Shown here: positions 1-8,666 of the stretch, one piece after another | Layout: each line of letters begins with the position of its first letter | Numbering within the stretch: position 1 is the stretch's first letter | Assembly (NCBI RefSeq): GCF_004802635.2 | Contig: NZ_CP046052.1 | Coordinates: 3,449,501-3,513,500, forward strand | Direction of reading: 5' to 3' | DNA length: 64,000 bases | From: Methylocystis heyeri | Lineage (GTDB): Bacteria > Pseudomonadota > Alphaproteobacteria > Rhizobiales > Beijerinckiaceae | Translations under genes and position numbers: made by a program | Notes under the pieces: model-generated | What the model was told of the DNA's origin: nothing | What the model saw: only the letters and a program-made list of their open reading frames with translations | The model's database searches: none

Positions 1-2
1 TA

Positions 3-374
3 AGCGCAGAGGAGCGGCAGGCCGTCATCGAGAACAGCCCGCTCTATGGGCTTTACGACACGCCGATGGACCGCGAGTCCGCCTACGAGGTTCTGCAAAA
101 ACGCGCCGGCGCGCGCATGGAAAACATCGGCTCCGGCCCGGCGAAGCGCACCGACGCCGAGAACGCCGAGTCCGCGCCCGAGCCTTCGGCCGGCGGCGGC
201 CTTCTCGGCAAGCTCACGGGCGCAGTCGGAGGCCTCTTCACCCGCTCCAATCCAAAACGGATGTCTCCCGCCGAACTCGCCGCGCGCGCGGCGCTGCAGT
301 CGGCCGCGCGCTCTCTCGGCACGCAGATATCCCGGGAGATCATGCGCAATATTTTCGGCAATATGTCGCGATGA
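3..374 (+). CDS. HerA-like ATPase (DUF853, YjgR-type), C-terminal part
   Basis: Partial gene: the frame is open to the window edge, and only the last 123 residues are visible. The stretch PLYGLYDTPMDRESAYEVL followed by a low-complexity linker and a basic amphipathic tail (ending RNIFGNMSR) resembles the C-terminus of the DUF853/YjgR family of HerA-like P-loop ATPases. The ATPase core with its Walker motifs lies outside the window, so the activity cannot be checked. The linker at about residues 50-80 of the visible part is rich in Ala, Pro, Glu and Gly. Family members are predicted DNA-translocase-like ATPases whose role is poorly known. The family call rests on pattern memory only. Confidence 0.7.
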   Translation, partial: SAEERQAVIENSPLYGLYDTPMDRESAYEVLQKRAGARMENIGSGPAKRTDAENAESAPEPSAGGGLLGKLTGAVGGLFTRSNPKRMSPAELAARAALQSAARSLGTQISREIMRNIFGNMSR

Positions 375-383
375 CGCCCCGGC

Positions 384-875
384 TCAGCGGAGCGTTTCCT
401 CGCGCGCGGCGATCAGCCAATAAACCGCGCCTGTAAGCGCCCCGGTAAGAAAAAACAGCACGGCGACGCGGATTTCCAGCGGGTTGGCGTGAGTCGCTCC
501 GGGAAGGCCCCGGGCGGCGCGCAGGATCCAGGGCGAAGCGGCGGCGAGTGCGCCGCTCGCTCCTGCGTGCCAGATCAGGCTGCTCGTTCCGGCCATTTCC
601 CCGAGAAGCGCGGCGAAGGCCAGCGGCGCAGCGCATACGCCGACGAGAACCGCCCAAAAAGCCTGGCCCAGAACGGCGAGGCTCCAGCCGAGATCGGGCT
701 CGCGCCATGGTTCGTCCAGAGCGCCGAGCAAAGTCGCGCCCAGGGCGCGCAGGCCGGTCTCGCGCAGGACAGGATCGGCCAGCGCGGCAAGCGGCAGGAA
801 CAGCGCGCCGGCGCTGGCGGCGATCAGGAAAGCGAAGCAAATCACCAGGACGCGACGAAGCAGCCGTCCGATCAA
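384..875 (-). CDS. hypothetical four-helix membrane protein
   Basis: 163 residues. I chose the TTG at 875 because it overlaps the TGA of the upstream HNH gene as TTGA, which suggests translational coupling. The protein has about four hydrophobic stretches: LVICFAFLIAASAGALFLPL near the N-terminus, FWAVLVGVCAAPLAFAALL in the middle, SGALAAASPWIL, and VAVLFFLTGALTGAVYWLI at the C-terminus. It is therefore very probably an inner-membrane protein. I recognise no domain. Pairing with the HNH gene suggests co-expression, but no function follows from this. The downstream end faces the DUF853 gene with a 9-bp gap. The start is the least certain point; GTG codons slightly downstream are possible. Confidence 0.6.
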   Translation of the reverse strand: MIGRLLRRVLVICFAFLIAASAGALFLPLAALADPVLRETGLRALGATLLGALDEPWREPDLGWSLAVLGQAFWAVLVGVCAAPLAFAALLGEMAGTSSLIWHAGASGALAAASPWILRAARGLPGATHANPLEIRVAVLFFLTGALTGAVYWLIAAREETLR

Positions 876-1459
876 GGCTCCAGCACCGAGTCCCAATAGA
901 GATAATCCATCCAGCTTTCGTGCAGATAGTTCGGCGGAAACAGCCGGCCGTTGCGGTGGAGGTCCACCACCGTAGGGGCGTAGGGCTTTTGCGCCGGGAA
1001 CATATGCGCTTCGTCGGGCAGGCGGTCGCTCTTGCGCAGATTGCAGGGCGAACAGGCGGCGACGACGTTCTCCCAGGTGGTGGCGCCGCCCTTGGAGCGG
1101 GGGATCACATGGTCGAAGGTGAGTTCCTCCTGCTGCCCGCAATACTGGCAGGTGAACCTGTCGCGCAGGAACACGTTGAAGCGGGTGAAGGCGGGCTGGC
1201 GCGACGGCCGCACATAGGCCTTGAGGGACACGACCGAAGGCAGCCGCATCTCGAAAGACGGGCTTTTGACCACCTTGTCGTATTCCGAGACGATATTCAC
1301 GCGATCGAGGAACACCGCCTTGATGGCGTCCTGCCAGCCCCACAGCGACAAGGGATAGTAGCTCAAAGGCCGAAAATCGGCGTTGAGAACCAACGCCGGG
1401 CACGACTGCGGCGAGACATTATGGCTTCGAAAGTGAATCGTCACGCCGCCGCCTCTCAT
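872..1459 (-). CDS. HNH endonuclease family protein
   Basis: 195 residues from the ATG at 1459; a GTG at 1444 preceded by a GAGAGG-like site is an alternative. The N-terminal half (ALVLNADFRPLSYYPLSLW) is typical of a widespread alphaproteobacterial HNH protein. The nuclease fold sits at about residues 100-150: CQYCGQQEELTFDHVIPRSKGG, then WENVVAACSPCN. It carries two CxxC zinc knuckles and the DHVIPRSKGG HNH core. Family members are metal-dependent nucleases, often of unknown physiological role. There is no sign of a homing element or prophage nearby, so it is probably a resident housekeeping-type gene. It is coupled to the membrane protein gene downstream. Confidence 0.85.
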   Translation of the reverse strand: MRGGGVTIHFRSHNVSPQSCPALVLNADFRPLSYYPLSLWGWQDAIKAVFLDRVNIVSEYDKVVKSPSFEMRLPSVVSLKAYVRPSRQPAFTRFNVFLRDRFTCQYCGQQEELTFDHVIPRSKGGATTWENVVAACSPCNLRKSDRLPDEAHMFPAQKPYAPTVVDLHRNGRLFPPNYLHESWMDYLYWDSVLEP

Positions 1460-1754
1460 CTTGCGAGGGGAGACCCGAGCAACGACCGCTCGGGATGGCC
1501 CTTGCGAATGTCGCACATAGTCTATAGCGAGGATGACGTCTTTGTGAAGCCCCGCGGCTTCGGCGCTCGAGCGGCGAGCAGGTCGCGGCCCGAATGGTTT
1601 TCAAGCAATCGAATCGCCTGCAGAGCGATTTTCCGAGACCTCGGCTGAGTTTATTCCAGCAAGGGCGCCCGGCTTGCAGCCTCCCCTTCAAGACTTCTCG
1701 TCGGAAAGAAAATGTGCCGAATCGAGACGATTTTGTTTCAATCGGAGGCGTTGC

Positions 1755-3263
1755 ATGACCCTGATTCTGGACAAGGCGCCCCTGCGGCGCAATGGCGCAG
1801 GTTTCCGGCCGTTCGTTCTCCCCCGTCCGGCCGAGCGGCCGCGACGCGGCGATTGGAGTCAAAAACTGCCAAGGCGCAACGCGTCTTTGGCGCGCGCGCT
1901 GCTCGGAGGCGGAGTGGCGACGGCGGAGCTGCTGGCCGCCTGCGTCGCGGCGCTGGCCACGGTGGCTCTTTACCATGCCTTTGCTTACGGGGAAGCAGCG
2001 CTGACCTCGCATAATCTGGAGCTGTGCCTGCTTTCCGCGCTGCTCTTCGTGGTCTCCAACGTCACGCGTGGCGATTATCGCATCGCCGATTACCTCGCCC
2101 TGCGCCGGCAGGGCTGGAGATTGTTCGGCGTCTGGACCATCAGCCTTCTGATTGCGCTGGCCTTCGGCTTTCTGACCAAGACGAGCGAAACCTATTCGCG
2201 CGGCGCGGTCATGCTCTTTTACGCCGCGGGCTACCTTTCGATCTACGCGACGCGCCTGCTCCTGGTGAAGCTCGCGCGCGGCGCGACGCGCGCGGGCGGC
2301 GTCGCTTCGCGCCGGGTGTTTCTTGTCGGCCTCGGCGAAGACATCGAGAGCTTCGAACTCCGCTACAAGCCCGAAAGCTGCGGCATTGACGTCGTTGGGG
2401 CGATCGAATTGCGCCGTGAGGATCCCTCCACCATGGAAGAGGATCTGGTTCTGGCCGCCGCGGCGGCGCGCATGCTGCGGCCCGACGATATTTTCATCCT
2501 CGCCCCATGGTCTCATACAAGCACGATCGAGGCCTGCGTCGACGCCTTCATGCGGGTGCCGGCTCAAATACATCTCGGACCGGAAAAGGTGCTGGATCGT
2601 TTCGCGAACGCGCGCATCGACAAGCATGGCGGCGTCTCCAGCCTGAGCCTCGGCGGCCACCCGCTCAACGCCATGGAAGTGATGGGCAAGCGCGCCTTCG
2701 ACGCCGCCGCCGCGAGCCTCGCCCTGCTCATGCTTTCCCCCGTGCTGCTCGCGACCGCCGTCGCGATCAGGCTCGACAGCAAGGGTCCGGTCCTGTTCCT
2801 GCAGCGCCGCTACGGCTTCAACCGCGAGCCCTTCCGGATCTTCAAGTTCCGCTCGATGACCACGATGGACGACGGCCGGGATGTGAGACAGGCGACCGTG
2901 GGCGACAGCCGCATCACCCGCGTCGGCCGGTTCATTCGCCGCTACAACATCGACGAACTGCCCCAGCTGCTGAATGTGCTGAGAGGCGAGATGTCGCTGG
3001 TCGGGCCGCGCCCCCATGCTCTGGCGCACGACCAGCTGTTCGAGCGCAAGATCGCGCTCTACGCCCGCCGCCACAACGTCAAGCCGGGCATCACCGGCTG
3101 GGCCCAGGTCAACGGGCTGCGCGGGGAGATCGACAAGCCGGAGAAAATCCGTCTGCGCGTCGAGCACGACCTCCACTATATCGACAACTGGTCGCTGCTC
3201 CTCGACCTATGGATCATCTTCATGACCGTATTCTCGAAGAAGGCCTATCGGAACGCGGTTTGA
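1755..3263 (+). CDS. undecaprenyl-phosphate glucose/galactose phosphotransferase (WcaJ-type polyprenyl glycosylphosphotransferase)
   Basis: 502 residues. The ATG at 1755 follows GGAGG at a good distance; an upstream in-frame ATG at 1674 lacks such a site. The N-terminal half has four to five hydrophobic helices and a CoA-binding-like domain. The C-terminal half is a bacterial sugar transferase domain: KRAFDAAAASLALLMLSPVL, FRIFKFRSM, RRYNIDELPQLLNVL, GEMSLVGPRPH, and KPGITGWAQVNGLRGE. The family transfers a hexose-1-phosphate from UDP-sugar to undecaprenyl phosphate, the first step of exopolysaccharide synthesis at the inner membrane. No other exopolysaccharide genes are adjacent. Its 3' end overlaps the convergent MFS gene by 19 bp. 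Confidence 0.9.
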   Translation: MTLILDKAPLRRNGAGFRPFVLPRPAERPRRGDWSQKLPRRNASLARALLGGGVATAELLAACVAALATVALYHAFAYGEAALTSHNLELCLLSALLFVVSNVTRGDYRIADYLALRRQGWRLFGVWTISLLIALAFGFLTKTSETYSRGAVMLFYAAGYLSIYATRLLLVKLARGATRAGGVASRRVFLVGLGEDIESFELRYKPESCGIDVVGAIELRREDPSTMEEDLVLAAAAARMLRPDDIFILAPWSHTSTIEACVDAFMRVPAQIHLGPEKVLDRFANARIDKHGGVSSLSLGGHPLNAMEVMGKRAFDAAAASLALLMLSPVLLATAVAIRLDSKGPVLFLQRRYGFNREPFRIFKFRSMTTMDDGRDVRQATVGDSRITRVGRFIRRYNIDELPQLLNVLRGEMSLVGPRPHALAHDQLFERKIALYARRHNVKPGITGWAQVNGLRGEIDKPEKIRLRVEHDLHYIDNWSLLLDLWIIFMTVFSKKAYRNAV

Positions 3264-4480
3264 GGAGCAGCGATCCGCGTTGCCGAAAGCGCGACCGGGA
3301 GACTTGCGCAAAGCAGCGCCGCCGAAAGGAAATAGGCGGCGCCGGGGAACTCGCCGGTCGCGACGCTCAGCCCGAATATCTGGGTGAAGAGCAACGGGCC
3401 GATCATTCCCGAGACGCCGCGCAGGCTGGCGAGCGCGCCCTGGAGCCGCCCCTGATGCGAGGGATCGGCGAAGCGGGTGGCGAGCGCCTGGAACGACGGA
3501 TTGGCCATGGCCCACAGCGCGATCAGCGGCGGCGCCGAGAGAAACGCCCATTCGTTGGAGGCAAAGGCGTAGACGGCGAAGCCCAGCGCGCCGAAAACCA
3601 GCGCGATCGTCAGCGTCCTGACCTCGCCGAGGCGCGCGACGGCGGGCCGCACGAGACCGCCCGAGACGATAGTCTGCGAAACCCCGACGATGGTCAGCGC
3701 CCAGCCGGTGGTCTTCGAATCCCAGTGATAGCGGTAATCGGTGTAGAGAACGAAGAGGCTCGGCAGGGACTCATGGGCGAGATAGGAGAGAAACACCGCC
3801 GCGGTGAGCAGAGCGAGCTCGCGTTTCGACGTCAGCAGCTCGAGCACGCCGAAGATGTTCGCGCCGCGCCAGGCGATATTGGGCGTGCGCTTTTCCGGCG
3901 CAAGCGATTCGGGCAGGATGAAATAGCCGTAGAGGGCGTTGGCGAGGCTCAACACCGCCGCCGCGACGAAGGGCAGCCGCAGCCCGTACTCGCCGAGCAA
4001 CCCGCCGATCGCGGGTCCGATGATGAAGCCGAAACCGAAGGCGGCGCCCAGCATGCCGAAGCGGCCCGCGCGTTTTTCCTCCGGGGTGATATCGGCGATA
4101 TAGGCGCTGGCGGTGGAGAAGCTCGCCGCGCTGATCCCCGAGATCAACCGGCCCATGTAGAGAAAGGCCAGCGACGGCGCGAGCGCCATGAACACGTAAT
4201 CCAGCCCGAGGCCGAAATTCGAGGCCAGCACCACGGGCCGGCGGCCGAAGCGGTCCGAAAGCGCTCCCAGAACCGGCTGAAACAGGAATTGCATCAGCGC
4301 CCAGGAGAAGCCGAAGAATCCTGCGATGGTCGCCGCCCTGTGCAGGTCGCCGCCCTCGAACTGGACGATGAGCTTGGGCAGCACCGGCAGCATCACGCCC
4401 AAGGCGAGCATGTCGAGCGCGACCGTGATAAGGATGAAGATAAAGGCGGCCTGGCGCCGCCCCTTGGAAATTGCCGCCAT
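3245..4480 (-). CDS. MFS transporter, TetA/TCR-type drug:H+ antiporter-like
   Basis: 411 residues from the ATG at 4480, where the membrane protein clearly begins (RRQAAFIFILITVALDMLALG). Twelve hydrophobic segments are apparent. The loop 2-3 signature GALSDRFGRRPVVL is the canonical MFS G-x3-D-x-x-G-R-R motif, and the N-terminus resembles the tetracycline-resistance (TCR/TetA) subgroup. Many chromosomal members of this group are not tetracycline pumps, so the substrate is unknown. The frame stays open upstream to 4624, but that part is Arg-rich and lacks membrane character, so I excluded it. It is convergent with the sugar transferase gene. Confidence 0.85.
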   Translation of the reverse strand: MAAISKGRRQAAFIFILITVALDMLALGVMLPVLPKLIVQFEGGDLHRAATIAGFFGFSWALMQFLFQPVLGALSDRFGRRPVVLASNFGLGLDYVFMALAPSLAFLYMGRLISGISAASFSTASAYIADITPEEKRAGRFGMLGAAFGFGFIIGPAIGGLLGEYGLRLPFVAAAVLSLANALYGYFILPESLAPEKRTPNIAWRGANIFGVLELLTSKRELALLTAAVFLSYLAHESLPSLFVLYTDYRYHWDSKTTGWALTIVGVSQTIVSGGLVRPAVARLGEVRTLTIALVFGALGFAVYAFASNEWAFLSAPPLIALWAMANPSFQALATRFADPSHQGRLQGALASLRGVSGMIGPLLFTQIFGLSVATGEFPGAAYFLSAALLCASLPVALSATRIAAPQTAFR

Positions 4481-4820
4481 ATTCGCCGCCGATCCTCGCC
4501 GCCGCGCCGTTCCGGAGCGCATTGTCGTAATGCCGACAGGCCTGCGCGACAATGGGCTCCGCTCCCCGTTCCCGTGCGATTTTCGGATCGTCGGGCGGCG
4601 GCGCTCCAGCAGAAAGCGCGCCAAGGGGTTCGGGCGATTGCGATAACGGCAAACGGGCCTGCGTGCAAACCCTCAAAAACGCAACGCGGGCGAGGTCCAT
4701 GCTGGCGCCGGGCGCCCGCTGTGGTGTAAAGTCATCCTGACGAGCCATTGAAAAATGCGCAACAGCTTGTTTATTTCCTCACTGAGACGTCTCACCCGAC
4801 GCGTGACCGGCGGCCTGCGT
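4481..4820. other. divergent intergenic region
   Basis: This region separates the MFS gene from the DUF2093 gene. It must carry both promoters, but I see no clear -35/-10 pair or palindromic operator. An in-frame ATG at 4755 could extend the DUF2093 protein by 22 residues (basic, MRNSLFISSLRRL), which I judge less likely than the internal start. Confidence 0.4.
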
Positions 4821-5042
4821 ATGAACAGATTCGAACGACATCCCCAGCCAGCCGTTGAAGCGGAGCTGGAATATCGCGACGGCGAATATCGCGTGCGAAA
4901 AGCAGGCGCCTTCGTGCGTTGCGCCGTTACCGGCGAGGCGATTCCCCTCGAGGAACTGCGTTATTGGAGCGTCGACCGCCAGGAGGCCTACAGCGGCCCC
5001 GAGGCGCGGATGAAGCTGCTGCGGGCCGGACGCCGGTCTTGA
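4821..5042 (+). CDS. DUF2093 domain-containing protein
   Basis: 73 residues starting MNRFERHPQP. The core YRVRKAGAFVRCAVTGEAIPLEELRYWSVDRQEAY matches the conserved alphaproteobacterial DUF2093 family, including the VRCAVTG and LRYWSV motifs. Its function is unknown. In Rhizobiales the gene commonly sits beside lpxK and waaA, and that neighbourhood is kept here, although an AT-richer gene has come between them. The single Cys in a CAVTG context hints at a small zinc- or ligand-binding fold, but that is speculation. Confidence 0.85.
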   Translation: MNRFERHPQPAVEAELEYRDGEYRVRKAGAFVRCAVTGEAIPLEELRYWSVDRQEAYSGPEARMKLLRAGRRS

Positions 5043-5050
5043 CGCAGGGC

Positions 5051-5084
5051 GTCGTCGCAAAAGGCGAGGCGGCCTTGCGACGAC
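5051..5084 (+). terminator. stem-loop after the DUF2093 gene
   Basis: Perfect 10-bp arms GTCGTCGCAA and TTGCGACGAC enclose a 14-nt loop, starting 9 bp after the DUF2093 stop. No T-run follows, so this is a terminator-like or repeat-derived hairpin rather than a canonical intrinsic terminator. Confidence 0.4.
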
Positions 5085-5263
5085 ATTGCGCTTAAACTTC
5101 AGGATTAGTAGCTCCTCACGTTAACAAGCGCGCCATCGCCAAGTAATGGATCAAACTATCGGAACGATCCGACCTTTGTCGCGGCAATATATCCGACAAC
5201 ACCAGCTCAATTGCATTGTAATTGCGTTATCGCTGGCCGTCCCGGCCGAGGGATTGGACCTCA

Positions 5264-5740
5264 ATGAAAGAGCCGCACGAATTTTTTGAACCCAAATTGA
5301 TAATCGCTTGGAACGAATATCATCGAACTCCCAAGGACTTTTCCCGGGTGGAGCCATTCTTTGTAGAGGCTCTGTCTGATGGAACTCTGCAAGCGCGCCA
5401 TCATTACGCGAAATTCATCGAGCAGTTCGACAAGCCTCGGGCAAAAACAATGTTCCTGGAATTATCCGGGGTACATGAGACGTCAAAGTTGTTCTATGCT
5501 AGGCACTTGGCGTTTTTCGGCTCCCGCCATGAAAAACTGAGAGCGATCGCCATCCTCAAGAAAATGGCGACGAAAGGAAATTCGGTCGCCCGCTTTTTTC
5601 TGGAGGCCTCTATCAACAAATTGATGATCGCGGATCGGAGATTTCTGTCCGTGCCCTGCAGTCTCACCAAACAGATTTTAATATGCTGTAGCTTGGCCAG
5701 GGATGCCGATCGAGCGCGCAAGGAAATGTGGGGGGCATAG
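5264..5740 (+). CDS. hypothetical protein, AT-richer orphan gene
   Basis: 158 residues beginning MKEPHEFFEPKLIIAWNEY; an upstream in-frame start at 5222 would add 14 residues. The base composition is visibly more AT-rich than the neighbours, with many AAA, AAT and TTT codons. The content (LQARHHYAKFIE, TSKLFYARHLAFFGSRHEK, GNSVARFFLEASINKL) suggests alpha-helical repeat architecture of the Sel1/TPR kind, but no clear repeat can be proven. It sits between DUF2093 and lpxK, where related genomes usually carry conserved genes. The odd composition and lack of recognisable relatives suggest horizontal acquisition. The C-terminus (RDADRARKEMWGA) is ordinary. Confidence 0.6.
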   Translation: MKEPHEFFEPKLIIAWNEYHRTPKDFSRVEPFFVEALSDGTLQARHHYAKFIEQFDKPRAKTMFLELSGVHETSKLFYARHLAFFGSRHEKLRAIAILKKMATKGNSVARFFLEASINKLMIADRRFLSVPCSLTKQILICCSLARDADRARKEMWGA

Positions 5741-5771
5741 TCTCTTCTCTTTATTCATCCGCTTCGGATCC

Positions 5772-6770
5772 TCATTCGCCGCGAGAGCCCCTCCCGGCTC
5801 GCGCCCGGGCGAGAACCTCCGCGAGCATGTCCTTCACGCGGTCCGGCTCCTTGAATTTCAGCGTCGCCGCAACGGCTTCGAAAGCCGCGGTCGCCTCGAT
5901 CCGCGCCAGATCCTTTTCCGTCGTAACCGGCGAGGCCCCGAGCTTTTGGGCCGTCAGCGCAAGGCCCGCGAGTTCGGCGGCGTCATAAAAGTGGTGGTCG
6001 GGGAACCATCTGACGCCCGCGACCGAGGCGCCCGCCCGCTCCAGCGTTCTTTTGAATTTCTCCGGCCGGCCCACGCCGGCGAAGGCGAACACACTGCGCC
6101 CGGAAAGCCGGGCTGCGGCTTGCGGATCGACCTCGAGCCTTGCGCGCATCACCCTCCGATCCAAGCCGAAGCCCGGCGCAGGCCCGTCTCCTATGAGGAG
6201 CAGCGCGTCGGCCCGGGCGAGCTGGGCCGCGAGCGGCGCGCGCAGCGGCCCCGCGGGCGGACAAAAGCCGTTTCCGGCCCCATATTCGGCGTCGACGACG
6301 AGAAGCGAGAGATCGGGGTCGAGACGCCGGCTGTGCAGGCCGTCGTCCAGCACCAGCACGGAAGCCTCGAGCCCGGCGGCGAGCCGGGCCGCTGCGATGC
6401 GGTCGGCCCCGACGATGGTGGGCGCCGCCCGCGCCAGCAGCAGAGCTTCGTCTCCGGCTGTGAGGGCGTCGTGCCGCGCCGGGTCCACGACGAAGGGCTC
6501 CCCCTCGGCGCTTCTGCGGCGGCCATAGCCGCGCGTCGACAGAAAAGGCCGCTCGCCCAGCTGTTTGAGCATGGCGGTCAGCGCCAGCGCGGTCGGAGTC
6601 TTGCCGTCGCCGCCCAGGGTCAGGCCGCCGATCGAAATGACCGGGAGGTCGGCCCGCGGCGCAGGCCGCGCCAGCCGGGCTCGCGCAGCGGCGGCGTAAA
6701 GCGCGGCGAGAGGCGAGAGCGCAAAGGCTCGCAGCCCCGCCGGCGCACCCCAGAAATCAGGCGCGCGCAT
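5772..6770 (-). CDS. lpxK: tetraacyldisaccharide 4'-kinase
   Basis: 332 residues, the normal length for the family. LpxK phosphorylates the 4' position of the lipid A disaccharide precursor at the inner membrane. An N-terminal hydrophobic helix (LRAFALSPLAALYAAAAR) is followed by the P-loop SIGGLTLGGDGKTPTALAL at about residues 46-64. Further conserved segments are STRGYGRR, GDEALLLA, VLVLDDGLHSRRL and FPDHHFYD. The gene is 9 bp downstream of waaA on the same strand, so the two are co-transcribed. No anomalies were seen. Confidence 0.95.
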   Translation of the reverse strand: MRAPDFWGAPAGLRAFALSPLAALYAAAARARLARPAPRADLPVISIGGLTLGGDGKTPTALALTAMLKQLGERPFLSTRGYGRRRSAEGEPFVVDPARHDALTAGDEALLLARAAPTIVGADRIAAARLAAGLEASVLVLDDGLHSRRLDPDLSLLVVDAEYGAGNGFCPPAGPLRAPLAAQLARADALLLIGDGPAPGFGLDRRVMRARLEVDPQAAARLSGRSVFAFAGVGRPEKFKRTLERAGASVAGVRWFPDHHFYDAAELAGLALTAQKLGASPVTTEKDLARIEATAAFEAVAATLKFKEPDRVKDMLAEVLARARAGRGSRGE

Positions 6771-6779
6771 GTCTTTGGG

Positions 6780-8057
6780 TCACTGTCGGGCCGCCGCGAG
6801 CTGGGCGAGATAGGGCTCGATCGCCGTCATTATCTCCTGAGAGGCGCCGCCCAGCCGCTCGACCGCTTCGGCTCCCGCGCGGCCCATTTTCCGGGTGCGC
6901 GCCGGCTGCGAGAGCAGATAAAGCGCCGCGCGCGCCAGTCCCGGCGCGTCGCTCACCCGCGCGGCCCCTTTCGCAGCGTTGAGCTCCGCATAGACGTCGG
7001 CGAAATCCTCCACCGAGGGGCCGTGCAGAATGGCGCAGCCCAGCTTGGCCGCTTCGATCGGATTGTGTCCCCCGCCCGGAGCCAGCGAGCGGCCCATGAA
7101 GACGACCTCCGCTGACCGAAAGATCAGACCCAGCTCGCCCACCGTATCGGCGACATAAATCTGGGCGTCGCGCTGCGGCTGCGCCCCCGCGGATCTTTGA
7201 ACGGCGTTCAACCCCCGGCTGCGCGCCAGTCCCGCGATCTCGGCCCCGCGCTCGGGATGGCGCGGCGCGATCACGGTCAGAAGCGCCGGCATCTGCCGCG
7301 CCATTTCCTGATGGGCGTCGAGGATGAAAGCCTCCTCGCCGGGATGGGTCGAAACCGCGGCGAACACCGGCCGCGCGCCGATGGCTCCCTTGAAGCCGGC
7401 GAGCTGCGCCGCTTCGATCGGGGGCGGCGGCACGTCGAACTTCAGATTGCCGGCGACGCGGGCGCGGGGCGCGCCGAGCCCCAGAAAGCGCGCGGCGTTT
7501 TCGGGGTCCTGGGCGAGGCAGAGATCAATCTTGCCGAAAAGCGAGGCCCCTACGCCCGGCGCGCGGCGCCAGCGCTCCGCGGAAGCGGTCGATATTCTGG
7601 CGTTGACCAGCACCAGCGGCGCCCGCCGCTTGTGGATCGAGGCGACGATATTGGGCCAGAGCTCCGACTCGGCGAACAGCGCGAGATCGGGCCGCCAGTG
7701 ATCCAGAAAACGCTCGACGAAGCGAGGGGCGTCCAGAGGCAGAAATTGGTGAAAGGCCCCCGCGGGCAGGCGCGCCGCGAGAAGCCGCGCCGAAGTGACG
7801 GTGCCGCTCGTCACCAGCACCTCCACGCCGCGCTGGATGAAACGATCGATCAAAGGGAGCAGAGACAGGCTCTCGCCGAGGCTCGCCCCGTGCAGCCACA
7901 CCAGCCGCCCCGCCGGACGAGGCAGACTTGCAAACCCCAGCCGTTCGTTCAAGCGGGCCGGATCTTCCTTGCCTTGTCTGGCGCGGATGGCGAGCAGAGG
8001 ACGGGCGAGAGGCGTCAGCGCGATCGTCGCAAGCCGGTATAACGCAAGAATCGGCAT
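6780..8057 (-). CDS. waaA: 3-deoxy-D-manno-octulosonic acid transferase
   Basis: 425 residues from the ATG at 8057 (MPILALYRLAT), matching the usual WaaA length; a start at 8144 would add 29 atypical residues. WaaA adds KDO residues from CMP-KDO to lipid IVA. Landmarks are LVWLHGASLGESLSLLPLI in the N-terminal domain, VTSGTVTSARLL, ESELWPN, APRHPERGAEI, and GGHNPIEAAKLGCAILHGPSVEDF in the CMP-sugar-binding C-terminal domain. It forms an operon with lpxK. The 5' side is unusual: a repeat-filled gap of about 350 bp separates it from DUF4170-cysQ, where relatives often keep a contiguous operon. Confidence 0.95.
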   Translation of the reverse strand: MPILALYRLATIALTPLARPLLAIRARQGKEDPARLNERLGFASLPRPAGRLVWLHGASLGESLSLLPLIDRFIQRGVEVLVTSGTVTSARLLAARLPAGAFHQFLPLDAPRFVERFLDHWRPDLALFAESELWPNIVASIHKRRAPLVLVNARISTASAERWRRAPGVGASLFGKIDLCLAQDPENAARFLGLGAPRARVAGNLKFDVPPPPIEAAQLAGFKGAIGARPVFAAVSTHPGEEAFILDAHQEMARQMPALLTVIAPRHPERGAEIAGLARSRGLNAVQRSAGAQPQRDAQIYVADTVGELGLIFRSAEVVFMGRSLAPGGGHNPIEAAKLGCAILHGPSVEDFADVYAELNAAKGAARVSDAPGLARAALYLLSQPARTRKMGRAGAEAVERLGGASQEIMTAIEPYLAQLAAARQ

Positions 8058-8408
8058 CGGGAACCAATCCAACCAACTGAACGGGGATGCGAAGCTGCGC
8101 GCCGCAACTCCGGGCGCCCGGAGCGCCGTCGCAAAACCAGACATGCTTTTGCGACGTCGACCGGACGTTTCCGCCCGGCCTGAAAGCGCTCGGAGCGGAT
8201 ATGCGAAACTAGACCGCTTTTGCGACCAAAATGCGCTCCAAATCTACGACCGGCCGGAGCGATTTCTCATCGGCCGGACGCTTCCGCCCCGGCCCGCATT
8301 CGAAGCCGGTTGCGAAATCGGCGAATGTCGCCGCCTGTCGTCGGCGGATGAGGTCGCCGGTCCTTTGTCGCAGAGGAAACGGCGCCCGGGACCGGGGAAT
8401 TTTTGAAT
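8058..8408. repeat. gap filled by interspersed palindromic repeats (family C copy)
   Basis: No gene is visible here. At 8128-8155 there is a hairpin with arms GTCGCAAAA and TTTTGCGAC. From about 8190 to 8285 lies a family C repeat containing GCGACCAAAATGCGCTCC and a downstream GGAGCGATTTCTCATCGG. The first of these recurs exactly near 62466. Related copies lie at 43770-43883 and 55647-55744. The repeats separate waaA from the DUF4170 gene. Confidence 0.7.
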
Positions 8409-8666
8409 TCACAGGCTCTCGATATCGGGATCGAGCAGCTTGTGCAGATGGACCACGAAATAGCGCATATGGGCGTTGTCCACCGTCGAATGCGCCTTCG
8501 CCTTCCAGGCGGCCAGGGCGCTTTCATTGTCGGAGAAGACGCCTACGATGTCGAGCTTGCCCGGATCGCGGAACGCTACGCCGTCGAGATCGACGAGTTC
8601 GCCGCCGAAGACGAGATGCAGGAGCTGTTTCGGTTTCTCGTGTTTTTCGATCGCCGATTGCGTCAT
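8409..8666 (-). CDS. DUF4170 domain-containing protein
   Basis: 85 residues. The sequence runs from QLLHLVFGGELVDLDGVAF through DIVGVF to STVDNAHMRYFVVHLHKLLDP. It matches the small, conserved alphaproteobacterial DUF4170 family of unknown function. Its ATG overlaps the cysQ stop codon by four bases (ATGA), so it is translationally coupled to cysQ. The family regularly occurs between cysQ and waaA in Rhizobiales, as here, which suggests a link to envelope or sulfur-nucleotide metabolism without proving it. Confidence 0.85.
   Translation of the reverse strand: MTQSAIEKHEKPKQLLHLVFGGELVDLDGVAFRDPGKLDIVGVFSDNESALAAWKAKAHSTVDNAHMRYFVVHLHKLLDPDIESL

Noticed and set aside
340-840. Minus-strand frame overlapping the small membrane protein gene
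   Set aside because: Arg-rich without hydrophobic segments; the other minus-strand frame gives four good membrane helices and a coupled start.
1419-3176. Long open frame (585 codons) antisense to the sugar phosphotransferase gene
   Set aside because: It mirrors the codon structure of the real gene in GC-rich DNA, shows no domain, and the plus-strand gene has clear conserved motifs and a ribosome-binding site.
2507-4729. 740-codon open frame across the end of the sugar phosphotransferase and the MFS gene
   Set aside because: It covers two well-supported genes in other frames and has an Arg/Pro/Gln-rich composition typical of shadow frames.
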